Assembly: GCF_006440775.1 (NCBI RefSeq)
Contig: NZ_VFTZ01000007.1
Location: forward strand, 186,001 to 250,000
DNA length: 64,000 nucleotides
Direction: 5' to 3'
Source of the DNA: Mesorhizobium sp. B2-7-2
GTDB lineage: Bacteria; Pseudomonadota; Alphaproteobacteria; Rhizobiales; Rhizobiaceae
Shown: piece by piece, positions 50,913 through 59,792 of the stretch
How positions within the stretch are numbered: position 1 is the first letter of the stretch
Layout: each line of letters opens with the position of its first letter
Program-made: the position numbers and the translations under genes
The notes under the pieces: model-generated
Told to the model about the DNA's origin: nothing
Databases searched by the model: none
What the model saw: only the letters and a program-made list of their open reading frames with translations

Positions 50913-51188
50913 ATGCGCATAATCTGTCCCTTCTGCGGCGAACGCGAACTCGGCGAGTTCACCTATCTCGGCGACGCCAAGCCACAACGGCCGGCGGCGG
51001 ATGCTGGCGAAGACGCGGTCTACGACTACGTCTATCTGCGCGACAACATTGCCGGCGTGATGAGCGAGCACTGGTACCACGGCGGCGGCTGCCGGACCTG
51101 GCTGAAGGTCACCCGCAACACGCTGACGCATGAGATTTCGGCCGTCGAGCCGGCGGCGGGCGCAGGCGCCGCCAAGGTTGGTGCGTGA
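50913..51188 (+). CDS. mgdB: N-methylglutamate dehydrogenase subunit B (sarcosine oxidase delta-like)
   Basis: 91-residue zinc-binding subunit of the SoxD type. Cys5 and Cys8 in IICPFCGE, with H53/H56 and C60 in SEHWYHGGGCRTW, form the metal site. ATG 50913 starts the family consensus; an upstream start would lie in the palindromic element. Its stop shares a base with the mgdC start. Confidence 0.9.
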   Translation: MRIICPFCGERELGEFTYLGDAKPQRPAADAGEDAVYDYVYLRDNIAGVMSEHWYHGGGCRTWLKVTRNTLTHEISAVEPAAGAGAAKVGA

Positions 51189-54169
51189 TGCGCGGCGATC
51201 AGGCAAACCGGCTGAACAATGGCGGTCTCATCGACCGCTCGATCGCGCTGAACTTCCGCTTCGACGGCAAGACCCTCTTCGGCTTCAAGGGCGACACGCT
51301 GGCTTCCGCGCTGGTCGCCAATGGCGTCAAGCTCGTCGGCCGCTCGTTCAAATATCATCGTCCGCGCGGCATCCTGACCGCCGGCTCGGAAGAACCCAAT
51401 GCGCTGGTCGAGCTGCGCAGCGGAGCGAGGCGTGAGCCAAATACAAAAGCGACAACGGCCGAGCTCTATGAGGGCCTGGAAGCGGCCAGCCAGAATCGCT
51501 GGCCGTCGCTCAATTTCGACGTCATGTCGGTCAACCAGCTGTTCGCGCCGATCTTCGTCGCCGGCTTCTACTACAAGACCTTCATGTGGCCAGCGAAATT
51601 CTGGGAAGCGATCTATGAGCCTGCGATCCGGCGCGCCGCGGGCCTTGGCCGCGCGGCCCAGGTTTCCGATCCCGACCATTATGACAAGGTCTGGGCGCAT
51701 TGCGATGTGGTGATCGCGGGTTCCGGCCCGGCAGGCCTGGCGGCGGCCCTTGCCGCCGCGCGCTGCGGCGCGCGCGTCATCCTGTGCGAGGAGGATTTTG
51801 TCCTCGGCGGACGCCTGCTTGCCGATAGCGGCATGATCGACGGATTGCCGGCCGCCGAATGGGTTGCGCGCGCGGTTGCCGAGCTTTCGGCGATGCCGGA
51901 TGTGCGCATCATGACGCGCACGACTTTGTTCGGTGTCTATGACGGCGGCACCTATGGCGCGATCGAGCGTGTCAACGACCATTTGCCGACACCGCCCGAG
52001 CATCAGGTGCGCCAGCGGCTATGGCGGATCGTGGCCAAGCGCTGCGTCGTCGCGGCCGGCGCGATCGAACGCCCGATCGTTTTTGCCGGCAACGACACGC
52101 CGGGCGTGATGATGGCATCGGCCATGCGCAGCTACATCAACCGCTACGCAGCCACGCCGGCGCGGCGCATCGCGCTGTTCACCAACAATGAGGATGGCTG
52201 GCGCACCGCCGAAACGGCGATCGCGGCCGGACTGCAGGTTGCGGCGGTGATCGACGCGCGGCCGGACGTTTCGCCGGCCCACCGCTCGCTTGCAAGCAAA
52301 GGCGGCTTTCCGGTGCTGCACGGCGCTGTCGCCGACGTCGACGGCGGCAAGGGCGGCGTGCGCAAGATTTCCGTCTCGCTGACCGGCGGCGCGCGCGCCG
52401 AGGTCGAGGCGGACGGGCTCGCCGTCTCTGGCGGCTGGAACCCCGCGGTCGGCCTCACCTCTTACCACCGCGGCAGGCCGAAATGGCGCGACGACATTGC
52501 CGCCTTCGTACCGGATGGCGCACCACCCGGCATGGTGGCGGCAGGCGCGGCCAACGGCTCCTTCGGGCTTGGCGCCTGTCTGCGCGAGGGGTTCGAAGCC
52601 GGCGCTGCCGCGGCCCGCGATGCCGGTCGCAGCGGCAATGCCGGATCGATGCCGGTCGCCGACGACGAGGCGTTTTCGATCACTCCGCTCTGGCATGTCG
52701 CCGGCAAGGGCAAGGCCTTTGTCGACCAGCAGCACGACGTCACCGCTTCCGATGTCGAGCTGGCGCAGCGCGAGGGTTTTCAATCGGTCGAGCATCTGAA
52801 GCGCTACACGACGCTCGGCATGGCGACCGACCAGGGCAAGACCTCGAATGTCGCCGGCCTAGCCATCATGGCGGCGGTCAGCGGCAAGTCGATCCCAGAG
52901 ACTGGCACGACGATCTACCGGCCGCCTTACGTGCCGGTCGCCATCGGCGCGTTCGCCGGCCACCATCGCGACGAGAATTTCCATGCGACGCGGCTGACGC
53001 CCTCGCATCACTGGGCGGCCGAACAGGGCGCCATCTTCATCGACACCGGGCTGTGGAAGCGCGCGCAATGGTATCCGCGCACGGGCGAGAAGGACTGGCT
53101 GGAATCGGTGACCCGCGAGGTCAAGGCGGTGCGCGGCGGCGTCGGCTTCTGCGACGTCTCGACGCTCGGCAAGATCGACGTGCACGGGCCCGACGCAGGC
53201 GCCTTCCTCGACCGCGTCTACATCAACGCCTTCTCCAGCCTCGCCGTCGGCAAGGCGCGCTACGGGCTGATGCTGCGCGAGGACGGCATCGTCTATGACG
53301 ACGGCACGACCTCGCGGCTGGCCGAGGATCATTACTTCCTCACCACCACGACGGCCAAGGCCGGACTGGTGATGCAGCACCTGGAATTCTGCCGCCAGGT
53401 GCTGTTCCCCGAGCTCGACGTGCAACTTACCTCGGTCTCCGACCAATGGGCGCAGTTCTCGATCGCCGGACCGAGGACCCGCGATCTCTTGAAGGAGGTC
53501 GTCGATCCGGCCGAGGATCTGTCGAACGAAGGCTTTCCGTTCATGGGCGCGCGCGAGGTCAGACTGCGCGGCGGCCTGAAGGCTAGGCTGTTCCGCATCT
53601 CCTTCTCCGGCGAGATGGCGTTCGAGATTTCCGTGCCGGCGCGCTATGGCGAGGCCATGGCGCGCAATCTGATGATTGCGGGAAAACCGTTCGGGTTGAC
53701 GCCTTACGGCACCGAGGCGCTGGGCGTGATGCGAATCGAAAAAGGCCATGTCGCCGGGCCGGAACTCAACGGCACCACCACGGCGGGCGATCTCGGCCTC
53801 GGCAAGATGATGTCGACCAAGAAGGATTTCATCGGCCGCGTCATGGCCGGCCGCGAGGCGCTCGTCGCGCCGAACCGGCAGGTGGTCGTCGGCATCAAGC
53901 CGACCGACAAGGCGCGCCGCCTGCGTTCCGGCGCGCATATCATTCCAAAGGGCGAGACCCCCGGCCCCGACAACGACCAGGGCTATGTCACTTCAGTCTG
54001 TTTCTCGCCGGTGCTCGACCAGTGGATCGGGCTGGGCCTCGTCGAGCGCGGCCGCGAGCGCATCGGCGAGATCGTGCGCGCGCATGATCCGTTGCGCGGC
54101 GAGGACTATGATGTCGAGCTCTGTAATTCCGTCTTCTACGATCCGGATGGAGGGCGCCAGCGTGGCTGA
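51188..54169 (+). CDS. mgdC: N-methylglutamate dehydrogenase subunit C (sarcosine oxidase alpha-like)
   Basis: 993 residues. An N-terminal ferredoxin-like domain (residues about 20-95, with KYHRPRGIL), then a dinucleotide domain (GSGPAG at 178-183), and a C-terminal GcvT-fold domain (from about 600; DVSTLGKIDVHGPDAGAFLD, FRISFSGEMAFEISV, KKDFIGR) that binds tetrahydrofolate. This three-part layout is that of SoxA of tetrameric sarcosine oxidase. Works with MgdA, B and D to give glutamate and methylene-tetrahydrofolate. Start codon overlaps the mgdB stop (TGATG). Confidence 0.93.
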   Translation: MRGDQANRLNNGGLIDRSIALNFRFDGKTLFGFKGDTLASALVANGVKLVGRSFKYHRPRGILTAGSEEPNALVELRSGARREPNTKATTAELYEGLEAASQNRWPSLNFDVMSVNQLFAPIFVAGFYYKTFMWPAKFWEAIYEPAIRRAAGLGRAAQVSDPDHYDKVWAHCDVVIAGSGPAGLAAALAAARCGARVILCEEDFVLGGRLLADSGMIDGLPAAEWVARAVAELSAMPDVRIMTRTTLFGVYDGGTYGAIERVNDHLPTPPEHQVRQRLWRIVAKRCVVAAGAIERPIVFAGNDTPGVMMASAMRSYINRYAATPARRIALFTNNEDGWRTAETAIAAGLQVAAVIDARPDVSPAHRSLASKGGFPVLHGAVADVDGGKGGVRKISVSLTGGARAEVEADGLAVSGGWNPAVGLTSYHRGRPKWRDDIAAFVPDGAPPGMVAAGAANGSFGLGACLREGFEAGAAAARDAGRSGNAGSMPVADDEAFSITPLWHVAGKGKAFVDQQHDVTASDVELAQREGFQSVEHLKRYTTLGMATDQGKTSNVAGLAIMAAVSGKSIPETGTTIYRPPYVPVAIGAFAGHHRDENFHATRLTPSHHWAAEQGAIFIDTGLWKRAQWYPRTGEKDWLESVTREVKAVRGGVGFCDVSTLGKIDVHGPDAGAFLDRVYINAFSSLAVGKARYGLMLREDGIVYDDGTTSRLAEDHYFLTTTTAKAGLVMQHLEFCRQVLFPELDVQLTSVSDQWAQFSIAGPRTRDLLKEVVDPAEDLSNEGFPFMGAREVRLRGGLKARLFRISFSGEMAFEISVPARYGEAMARNLMIAGKPFGLTPYGTEALGVMRIEKGHVAGPELNGTTTAGDLGLGKMMSTKKDFIGRVMAGREALVAPNRQVVVGIKPTDKARRLRSGAHIIPKGETPGPDNDQGYVTSVCFSPVLDQWIGLGLVERGRERIGEIVRAHDPLRGEDYDVELCNSVFYDPDGGRQRG

Positions 54170-54785
54170 TTTTTCCTGGGAGGTTCGCAGCCCGCTCGAC
54201 CGCGCGCTGGTCGCCGGCTCTTATGGCGCGCAAGGCGACGCTGGCGTGTCGCTGACGGAGATCCGCAATTTCGATCTCGTCCAGGTAATGGCGCGGCGCG
54301 GCAAGGCCGGCGAGATGGCGAAGGCCGCGCAGGCGCGCTTCGGCATCGCCGCGCCGGAAACGCCCAAGGCGGTCGATATTGCCGACGCGACGATGATCTG
54401 GTCTGGACCGGACCAATTCCTGGTGCTGTCCAAAGGCGGCAAGCATACAATCGAAGCGCTTGCGCCGGTCTTCGTGGGTTCGGCCTCGCTTTCCGACCAG
54501 TCGCATGCGCGAGCGCTGATCGGCATATCCGGAGAGAAGGCGCGCGCGATGCTTGCGAAGCTGTCGTCGATTGACCTGCATCCCGATGTTTTCGGCGTGG
54601 GCGCGGCGGCCGCGACGTCGATGGATCACACCAGTGTCACGCTGTGGCGAGGTGGTGATCACGATGGCCAGGCTGTGTTCAATCTCCTGGTGTTTGCAAC
54701 CTTCGCTGAGAGCCTCTGGCACACCATCCTCGACTCCGCCGCCGAGTACGGCGTGACGATCGGCCATTCCGAGGAGCTGGCGTAA
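54162..54785 (+). CDS. mgdD: N-methylglutamate dehydrogenase subunit D (sarcosine oxidase gamma-like)
   Basis: 207 residues of the SoxG family, itself a diverged GcvT-like fold (VSLTEIRNFDLVQVMARRGK, TMIWSGPDQFLVLS, ALIGISGEKARAMLAKLS). GTG 54162 is preferred because GGAGGG lies eight bases upstream, and it overlaps the mgdC stop by 8 bases; ATG 54147 is the alternative. Completes mgdABCD. A RIME element separates it from tdm. Confidence 0.87.
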   Translation: MADFSWEVRSPLDRALVAGSYGAQGDAGVSLTEIRNFDLVQVMARRGKAGEMAKAAQARFGIAAPETPKAVDIADATMIWSGPDQFLVLSKGGKHTIEALAPVFVGSASLSDQSHARALIGISGEKARAMLAKLSSIDLHPDVFGVGAAAATSMDHTSVTLWRGGDHDGQAVFNLLVFATFAESLWHTILDSAAEYGVTIGHSEELA

Positions 54786-54799
54786 CGGGTGCGCGGACT

Positions 54800-54949
54800 C
54801 CCCTTCTCCCCTTGTGGGAGAAGGTGGATCGGCGCGCAAGCGCCGAGACGGATGAGGGGTGTTCCAGCGGAGTGAGACGCTGGCATTCCCTGGAGCACCC
54901 CTCATCCGGCCGCTTCGCGGCCACCTTCTCCCACAAGGGGGAGAAGGGG
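54800..54949. repeat. RIME1-like element, second full copy
   Basis: Nearly identical to 17531-17674, including the CCTTCTCCCCTTGTGGGAGA end, GGATGAGGGGTGTTCC and CTCATCCGGCCGCTTCGCGG. Lies between mgdD and tdm, which likely splits or attenuates the transcript. Confidence 0.9.
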
Positions 54950-54994
54950 AGCTTGCGCTTGCCAAACGCATTCCCCCTGCTATTCTCTCAGCGA

Positions 54995-55024
54995 AAATAA
55001 TTTCACACACAGGCAAACTTGTTT
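54995..55024 (+). promoter_or_regulatory. Shared island motif upstream of tdm (copy 3)
   Basis: AAATAATTTCA, four bases, then CAGGCAAACTTGTTTC: the first block and CAGGCAAA are identical to those before dmmD, with the same spacing. It ends 22 bases before the tdm start codon, so if it is an operator it would overlap the transcript start. Confidence 0.6.
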
Positions 55025-55046
55025 CTCGCTCGGAGGAGGGTTTTAG

Positions 55047-57416
55047 ATGAGCCAGTCGCCCTACCCCGCCGTCCTGTCCGGACCGCCCAAGCCGAGCCTG
55101 ATCCTTAGGCCCGGCCAGATCAGCCTGCCGCCGGGGATGGAGCGCTATACCGTCCCGGGCAATGGCGCGGCGCTGATCGACGTCGAGGCCGGTGACAGCG
55201 TCAGCGTGAGCAATGTCGAGGGCGGCCAGCCCTGTGAGCTGCTGGCCTGGGACAAGTCCGGCATCACCGACCCCGGCATTTTTAGCGAACGATCGAACAG
55301 TAACGCCGCCGGCATCAAGGCGCTGCTCGCCGAATACGACGACGGCCTTGCGGCGCTGCGCCTCAGCCTCGAGCGGCGGCAGGTGCAACTCGACCAGCCG
55401 AAGGCCGTGCGTGTGTTCGGCGGCGCCACGCCCGCCGGCACGGAGCAGAGCTTTGCCATCCAGCGCGGGGGCGCGCTGCTGATCGCGGCGCCCGGCGGGC
55501 CGATGCTGGTCGACGGCCACAACACCGCGACGCCGCTTACCGTCCTGGTGCGGCGCGCCACGATCCGCCTGAAGAACAGGTCGCAGCTTCCCGATCCGCT
55601 TGCCGATCCCGTGCTTGATCTTCGGGTGAAGTCGGCGACCGCAGAGGCCTATTTCGTCAAGGCCGGCGACTATCTGCAGATCATCGATGTCGATGGCCGG
55701 CAATGCACCGACTTCCAGTGTTTTTCCGCGCGCAAGCTGGACAAGGGGCGCGACCTGCCGCTCGACGTGACGACGACCCGCACGCTTATAGGTTCGGCCT
55801 ATCCGATGCCCGGCTTGCATTCGAAATATTACGACCAGGACATGGAGCCGCTGGTCGAGGTGGTGCAGGACACTTGCGGCCGGCACGACGCCTTCGCGCT
55901 TGCCTGCGCCGCCAAATATTACGACGACATCGGCTATCCCGGACACACCAACTGCTCGGAAAATTTCAACAAGGCGCTCTCGGACAAGGGTGTGACGCCC
56001 CGCGCCGGCTGGATGGCGATCAACTTCTTCTTCAACACGGCGATCGACGCGCATGGCGTGATGGTGTCGGACGAGCCGTGGTCGCGGCCGGGCGACTATG
56101 TGCTCTTACGCGCCCTGACCGACATCGTCTGCGTGTCCTCGGCCTGCCCGGACGACACCACGCCCGCCAATGGCTGGGATCTCACCGACATCCATGTGCG
56201 CGCCTATTCAGGCCAGCACAAATTCTCGCGAGCGATCGCCAGACGCATGAAGCCCGATTCGGAACCGAAAATGACCCGCGAGACAGCCTTTCATTCGAGC
56301 TTTGCCAAGCACACGCGCGACTTCGTCGAATATCGCGGCTATTGGCTCGCCAATTCCTTTGCCAAGGAAGGCCCCATCGCCGAATACTGGGCCTGCCGGC
56401 AGGCCGCGGTGATCATGGACCTGTCGCCGCTGCGCAAGTTCGAGGTCACCGGTCCGGATGCCGAAGCGCTGCTGCAATACACGCTGACCCGTGACGTCAA
56501 GAAGCTTGGGATCGGCCAGGTGATCTATACGGCGATGTGCTATGAGCATGGCGGCATGATCGACGACGGGACGTTGCTCAGGCTCGGCAAGGACAATTTC
56601 CGCTGGGTCGGCGGCGACGATCTTTCCGGCGAGTGGCTGCGCGAGACCGCAAAGAAGATCGGCCTCAACGTGCTGGTGCGCTCCTCGACCGACCAGATGC
56701 ACAACATCGCCGTGCAGGGCCCGAAAAGCCGCGACATATTGAACGAAGTCGTCTGGACCTCGCCCGTGCAGCCCTCGATCGGCGAGCTCGAATGGTTCCG
56801 CTTCGCCGTCGCGCGCATCGGCGGCGGCAATGGCGTGCCAGTCGTGGTCTCGCGCACCGGCTATACGGGCGAGCTCGGCTACGAGATCTGGTGCCATCCG
56901 CGCGATGGCGAGAAAGTGTTCGACACCGTCTGGGAGGCCGGCCAGCCGCACGGGCTGAAGCCGATGGGCCTGCAGGCGCTCGACATGGTGCGCATCGAGG
57001 CCGGACTGATCTTCGCCGGCTACGAATTCTCCGACCAGATCGATCCGTTCGAAGCCGGCATCGGCTTCACCGTGCCGCTCAAGACCAAGGCCGACGATTT
57101 CATCGGCCGCGACGCGCTGATCCGGCGCAAGGAGCATCCGCAGCATAAGCTCGTCGGCCTCGACATCGATGCCAATGTCGCCGTCGGCCACGGCGACTGC
57201 GTCCATGTCGGCCGCGCCCAGATCGGCGTCGTCACCTCCGGCATGTGCTCGCCGGTGCTCGGCAAGAATATCGCGCTGGCACGGCTCGATGTCACTCACG
57301 CCGAGATCGGGATGGAGGTCGAGATCGGCAAGCTCGACGGCCACGCCAAGCGGCTGCCGGCGCGGGTCGTCGCCTTCGCCCATTACGATCCGCAGAAGAC
57401 CAAGCCGCGTTCCTGA
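55047..57416 (+). CDS. tdm: Trimethylamine N-oxide demethylase (aldolase)
   Basis: 789 residues in two parts. The N-terminal about 400 residues are a DUF1989 metal domain with Cys at 220, 225, 277, 303, 362 and 367 (GRQCTDFQC, CGRHDAF, NCSENF, VCVSSACPDD) that likely hold its metal. The C-terminal about 370 residues are a GcvT-like tetrahydrofolate domain (RKFEVTGPDAEALLQYTLTR, VVSRTGYTGELGYEIWC, GVVTSGMCSPVLGKNIALAR). This fusion is the known TMAO demethylase, giving dimethylamine and formaldehyde, the latter trapped by folate. ATG 55047 follows GGAGGAGGG. Own promoter likely, after the RIME element. Confidence 0.95.
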   Translation: MSQSPYPAVLSGPPKPSLILRPGQISLPPGMERYTVPGNGAALIDVEAGDSVSVSNVEGGQPCELLAWDKSGITDPGIFSERSNSNAAGIKALLAEYDDGLAALRLSLERRQVQLDQPKAVRVFGGATPAGTEQSFAIQRGGALLIAAPGGPMLVDGHNTATPLTVLVRRATIRLKNRSQLPDPLADPVLDLRVKSATAEAYFVKAGDYLQIIDVDGRQCTDFQCFSARKLDKGRDLPLDVTTTRTLIGSAYPMPGLHSKYYDQDMEPLVEVVQDTCGRHDAFALACAAKYYDDIGYPGHTNCSENFNKALSDKGVTPRAGWMAINFFFNTAIDAHGVMVSDEPWSRPGDYVLLRALTDIVCVSSACPDDTTPANGWDLTDIHVRAYSGQHKFSRAIARRMKPDSEPKMTRETAFHSSFAKHTRDFVEYRGYWLANSFAKEGPIAEYWACRQAAVIMDLSPLRKFEVTGPDAEALLQYTLTRDVKKLGIGQVIYTAMCYEHGGMIDDGTLLRLGKDNFRWVGGDDLSGEWLRETAKKIGLNVLVRSSTDQMHNIAVQGPKSRDILNEVVWTSPVQPSIGELEWFRFAVARIGGGNGVPVVVSRTGYTGELGYEIWCHPRDGEKVFDTVWEAGQPHGLKPMGLQALDMVRIEAGLIFAGYEFSDQIDPFEAGIGFTVPLKTKADDFIGRDALIRRKEHPQHKLVGLDIDANVAVGHGDCVHVGRAQIGVVTSGMCSPVLGKNIALARLDVTHAEIGMEVEIGKLDGHAKRLPARVVAFAHYDPQKTKPRS

Positions 57417-57431
57417 TAGCGGCAACCCTTG

Positions 57432-57580
57432 CCTTCTTCCGTTGTGGGAGTAGGTGGCCGAGCGAAGTTCGGTCGGATGAGGGGTGTTCCAGAAGACACC
57501 AGCCGCTCACTTCGCTGGAACACCCCTCATCCGTCTCGGCGCTATGCGCCGATCCACCTTCTCCCACAAAGGGGAGAAGG
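57432..57580. repeat. RIME1-like element, diverged copy
   Basis: Same modules (CCTTCTTCCGTTGTGGGAG, GGATGAGGGGTGTTCC, ACACCCCTCATCC, TCTCCCACAAAGGGGAGAAGG) with more differences and a GCGGCGCTATGCGCC variant palindrome. Located directly after tdm. Confidence 0.85.
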
Positions 57581-57782
57581 AAAGAGCATGTTTCGCAAGC
57601 GCGATGTGCATGACATCCACAAAACGCTTGACGCGAAAGCGCGCCGGATCAATCTTCACTCTTAAGAAAAAAATACGACTGAGTGGAAACACGACAGGCC
57701 GACGCCGATTTGCCGGGGAGCAAGCTTCGCAAGAGCCGAAGCATCGCTGGCGGGGAACAACAAAAAGGGGAAGACACAAGAT

Positions 57783-59492
57783 ATGAGCACGATAAGCACG
57801 GCCCTCGAGCAGCCTGTCGAAAGCAAGCTGCTCAGGCATATCGACTGGCGTGGCGCCTTCTGGGTGGCAAGCGGCGTTCCAGCGCTGGTCCTGTTCTCGA
57901 TCGGCGGCATTGCCGGCACGACCGGAACACTGGCCTTCCTGATCTGGACGGTATCCATGATCATGGGTTTCCTGCAATCCTTCACCTATGCCGAGATCGC
58001 CGGCCTGTTCCCGAATAAATCCGGCGGTGCCTCGATCTACGGCGCCACGGCATGGCTGCGCTATTCCAAGTTCATCGCGCCGCTATCGGTGTGGTGCAAC
58101 TGGTTCGCCTGGTCGCCGGTGTTGTCGCTCGGCTGCTCGATCGCCGCCGCCTATATCCTCAACGCGCTGGCGCCGATCCCGGCCTTCAGCGAGACATCGC
58201 CGGAAGTCGTCGCCTACATCGCCGCGCATGCCGGGACGGCGCCTGCCGACGCCATCGCCGCGGTGGCGGCTGCCGCCACGCCCGCGATCCGCACATGGTC
58301 GCTGTTCAGCCATACGCTGGGTCCAGTGTCCTTCACCTTCAACGCCACCTTCTTCATCGGCGCGGTGCTGATGCTGATTATCTTCGCGATCCAGCATCGC
58401 GGCATCCTCGGCACGGCCAATGTGCAGAAATATATCGGCCTTCTGGTCATCATCCCGATGCTGATCGTCGGCGTCGTGCCGATCTTCACCGGCCAGATCG
58501 ACTGGGCGAATTTCTCGCCGCTGGTGCCGTTGGCGACCGCCTACGCGCCCGACCCGGGTTCATGGAACATCGCCGGCTGGACGCTGGTGCTGGGCGGCAT
58601 GTTCATCGCGGCATGGTCGACCTACGGCTTCGAGACGGCCGTCTGCTACACGTCGGAGTTCAAGAACCCCGGCACCGACACGTTCAAGGCGATCTTCTAT
58701 TCCGGCCTGCTCTGCATGCTGCTGTTCATCCTGGTGCCCTTCACCTTCCAGGGCGTGCTCGGCCTGAACGGCATGCTGGCGACACCGATCGTCGACGGCT
58801 CGGGCGTCGCCGACGCGCTGGCCGGCATGGTCGGCGGCGGCAAGCTGATCCACAGCCTGCTGGTCATGCTGATGATCCTGGCCCTGGTGCTGTGCATCAT
58901 GACGGCGATGGCCGGTTCCTCGCGCACGCTCTACCAGGGTTCGGTCGACGGCTGGCTGCCGCGCTATCTCAGCCACGTCAACGAGCATGGCGCGCCGACG
59001 CGGGCGATGTGGACCGACCTCTGCTTCAACCTGATCGTGCTGGCCATCGCCTCGGCCGACGCGACGAGCTTCTTCTTCATCCTCGCCGTGTCGAATTGCG
59101 GCTACATCATCTTCAACTTCCTCAACCTCAATGCCGGCTGGATCCATCGCATCGACAACGGCCACATCAATCGTCCCTGGAAGGCGCCGACCTGGCTGCT
59201 CGGCATCGGCGCCATCTTCGCCTATGTGAACGCCATCTTCATGGGCGCCGGCGCCAAGGTGTGGAACCCGATGGCGCTGTGGGCCGGCCTGATCACCGCT
59301 GCCTTGATCATCCCGGTGTTCTGCTTCCGCCACTACATCCAGGACAAGGGCAAGTTCCCCGAACATATGCTGGCAGACCTCGGCATGGCGGGGGCCGACC
59401 TCTCGGTCAAGAAGGCGGGCATGCTGCCTTACCTGACGCTGATCGCCGGCGTGGCGGTGATGCTGATCGCCAACTGGGTGTTCGTCATCTGA
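57783..59492 (+). CDS. APC-family amino acid/amine permease
   Basis: 569-residue transporter, about 12-14 helices. The first helix (FWVASGVPALVLFSIGGIAG) has the Gly-rich break of APC carriers, and later segments YGFETAVCYTSEFKNPGTDT and AMAGSSRTLYQGSVDGWLPR are conserved in the family. A second permease of the island, not closely like the one at 42617. With no ABC-type TMAO importer in the window, it is the likely TMAO or trimethylamine carrier, but the substrate is not provable. The 200-base gap upstream holds the RIME end and no other clear element. A strong terminator follows. Confidence 0.86.
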   Translation: MSTISTALEQPVESKLLRHIDWRGAFWVASGVPALVLFSIGGIAGTTGTLAFLIWTVSMIMGFLQSFTYAEIAGLFPNKSGGASIYGATAWLRYSKFIAPLSVWCNWFAWSPVLSLGCSIAAAYILNALAPIPAFSETSPEVVAYIAAHAGTAPADAIAAVAAAATPAIRTWSLFSHTLGPVSFTFNATFFIGAVLMLIIFAIQHRGILGTANVQKYIGLLVIIPMLIVGVVPIFTGQIDWANFSPLVPLATAYAPDPGSWNIAGWTLVLGGMFIAAWSTYGFETAVCYTSEFKNPGTDTFKAIFYSGLLCMLLFILVPFTFQGVLGLNGMLATPIVDGSGVADALAGMVGGGKLIHSLLVMLMILALVLCIMTAMAGSSRTLYQGSVDGWLPRYLSHVNEHGAPTRAMWTDLCFNLIVLAIASADATSFFFILAVSNCGYIIFNFLNLNAGWIHRIDNGHINRPWKAPTWLLGIGAIFAYVNAIFMGAGAKVWNPMALWAGLITAALIIPVFCFRHYIQDKGKFPEHMLADLGMAGADLSVKKAGMLPYLTLIAGVAVMLIANWVFVI

Positions 59493-59512
59493 CGCGGCAG
59501 CCTTGAAAACAG

Positions 59513-59546
59513 ACGGGCGCGCCTCGGCGCGCCCGTTCGTTTTTTT
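59513..59546 (+). terminator. Rho-independent terminator closing the island
   Basis: Stem ACGGGCGCGCC / GGCGCGCCCGT followed by TCGTTTTTTT. Lies 21 bases after the APC stop. Confidence 0.85.
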
Positions 59547-59735
59547 GCCGATCGCCTCGATCTCTGCATCAAACCGGCCTTTTGGACCGCCTCGCTTTCA
59601 AAGAGCCGATCTTCTGGACGCTTCGGGCCGAGATTCTCGCGAAACGTCGGACCTTTATTGCGTTGCTGAGAAAGAATTCTGTATTGCGGAAGCCTTGCCG
59701 CAGCGCATTTTTCGCCCCGCGGACCTTTGATGTGG

Positions 59736-59771
59736 ATCATCCGCCACCGGCTTTCGCCGATGGCGGATGAT
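59736..59771 (-). other. Hairpin downstream of the second RND gene
   Basis: Perfect 11-bp stem ATCATCCGCCA / TGGCGGATGAT with a 14-base loop, 22 bases beyond the minus-strand RND stop. No T-run follows on that strand, so it may be a Rho-dependent or processing site. Nothing gene-like was seen in the rest of 59547-59792. Confidence 0.42.
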
Positions 59772-59792
59772 GCTAGGTTGCCACGTCTATTT

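Noticed and set aside
53988..56054. 688-codon open frame on the minus strand
   Set aside because: Runs through mgdC, mgdD, the RIME element and tdm in antisense; not a gene.
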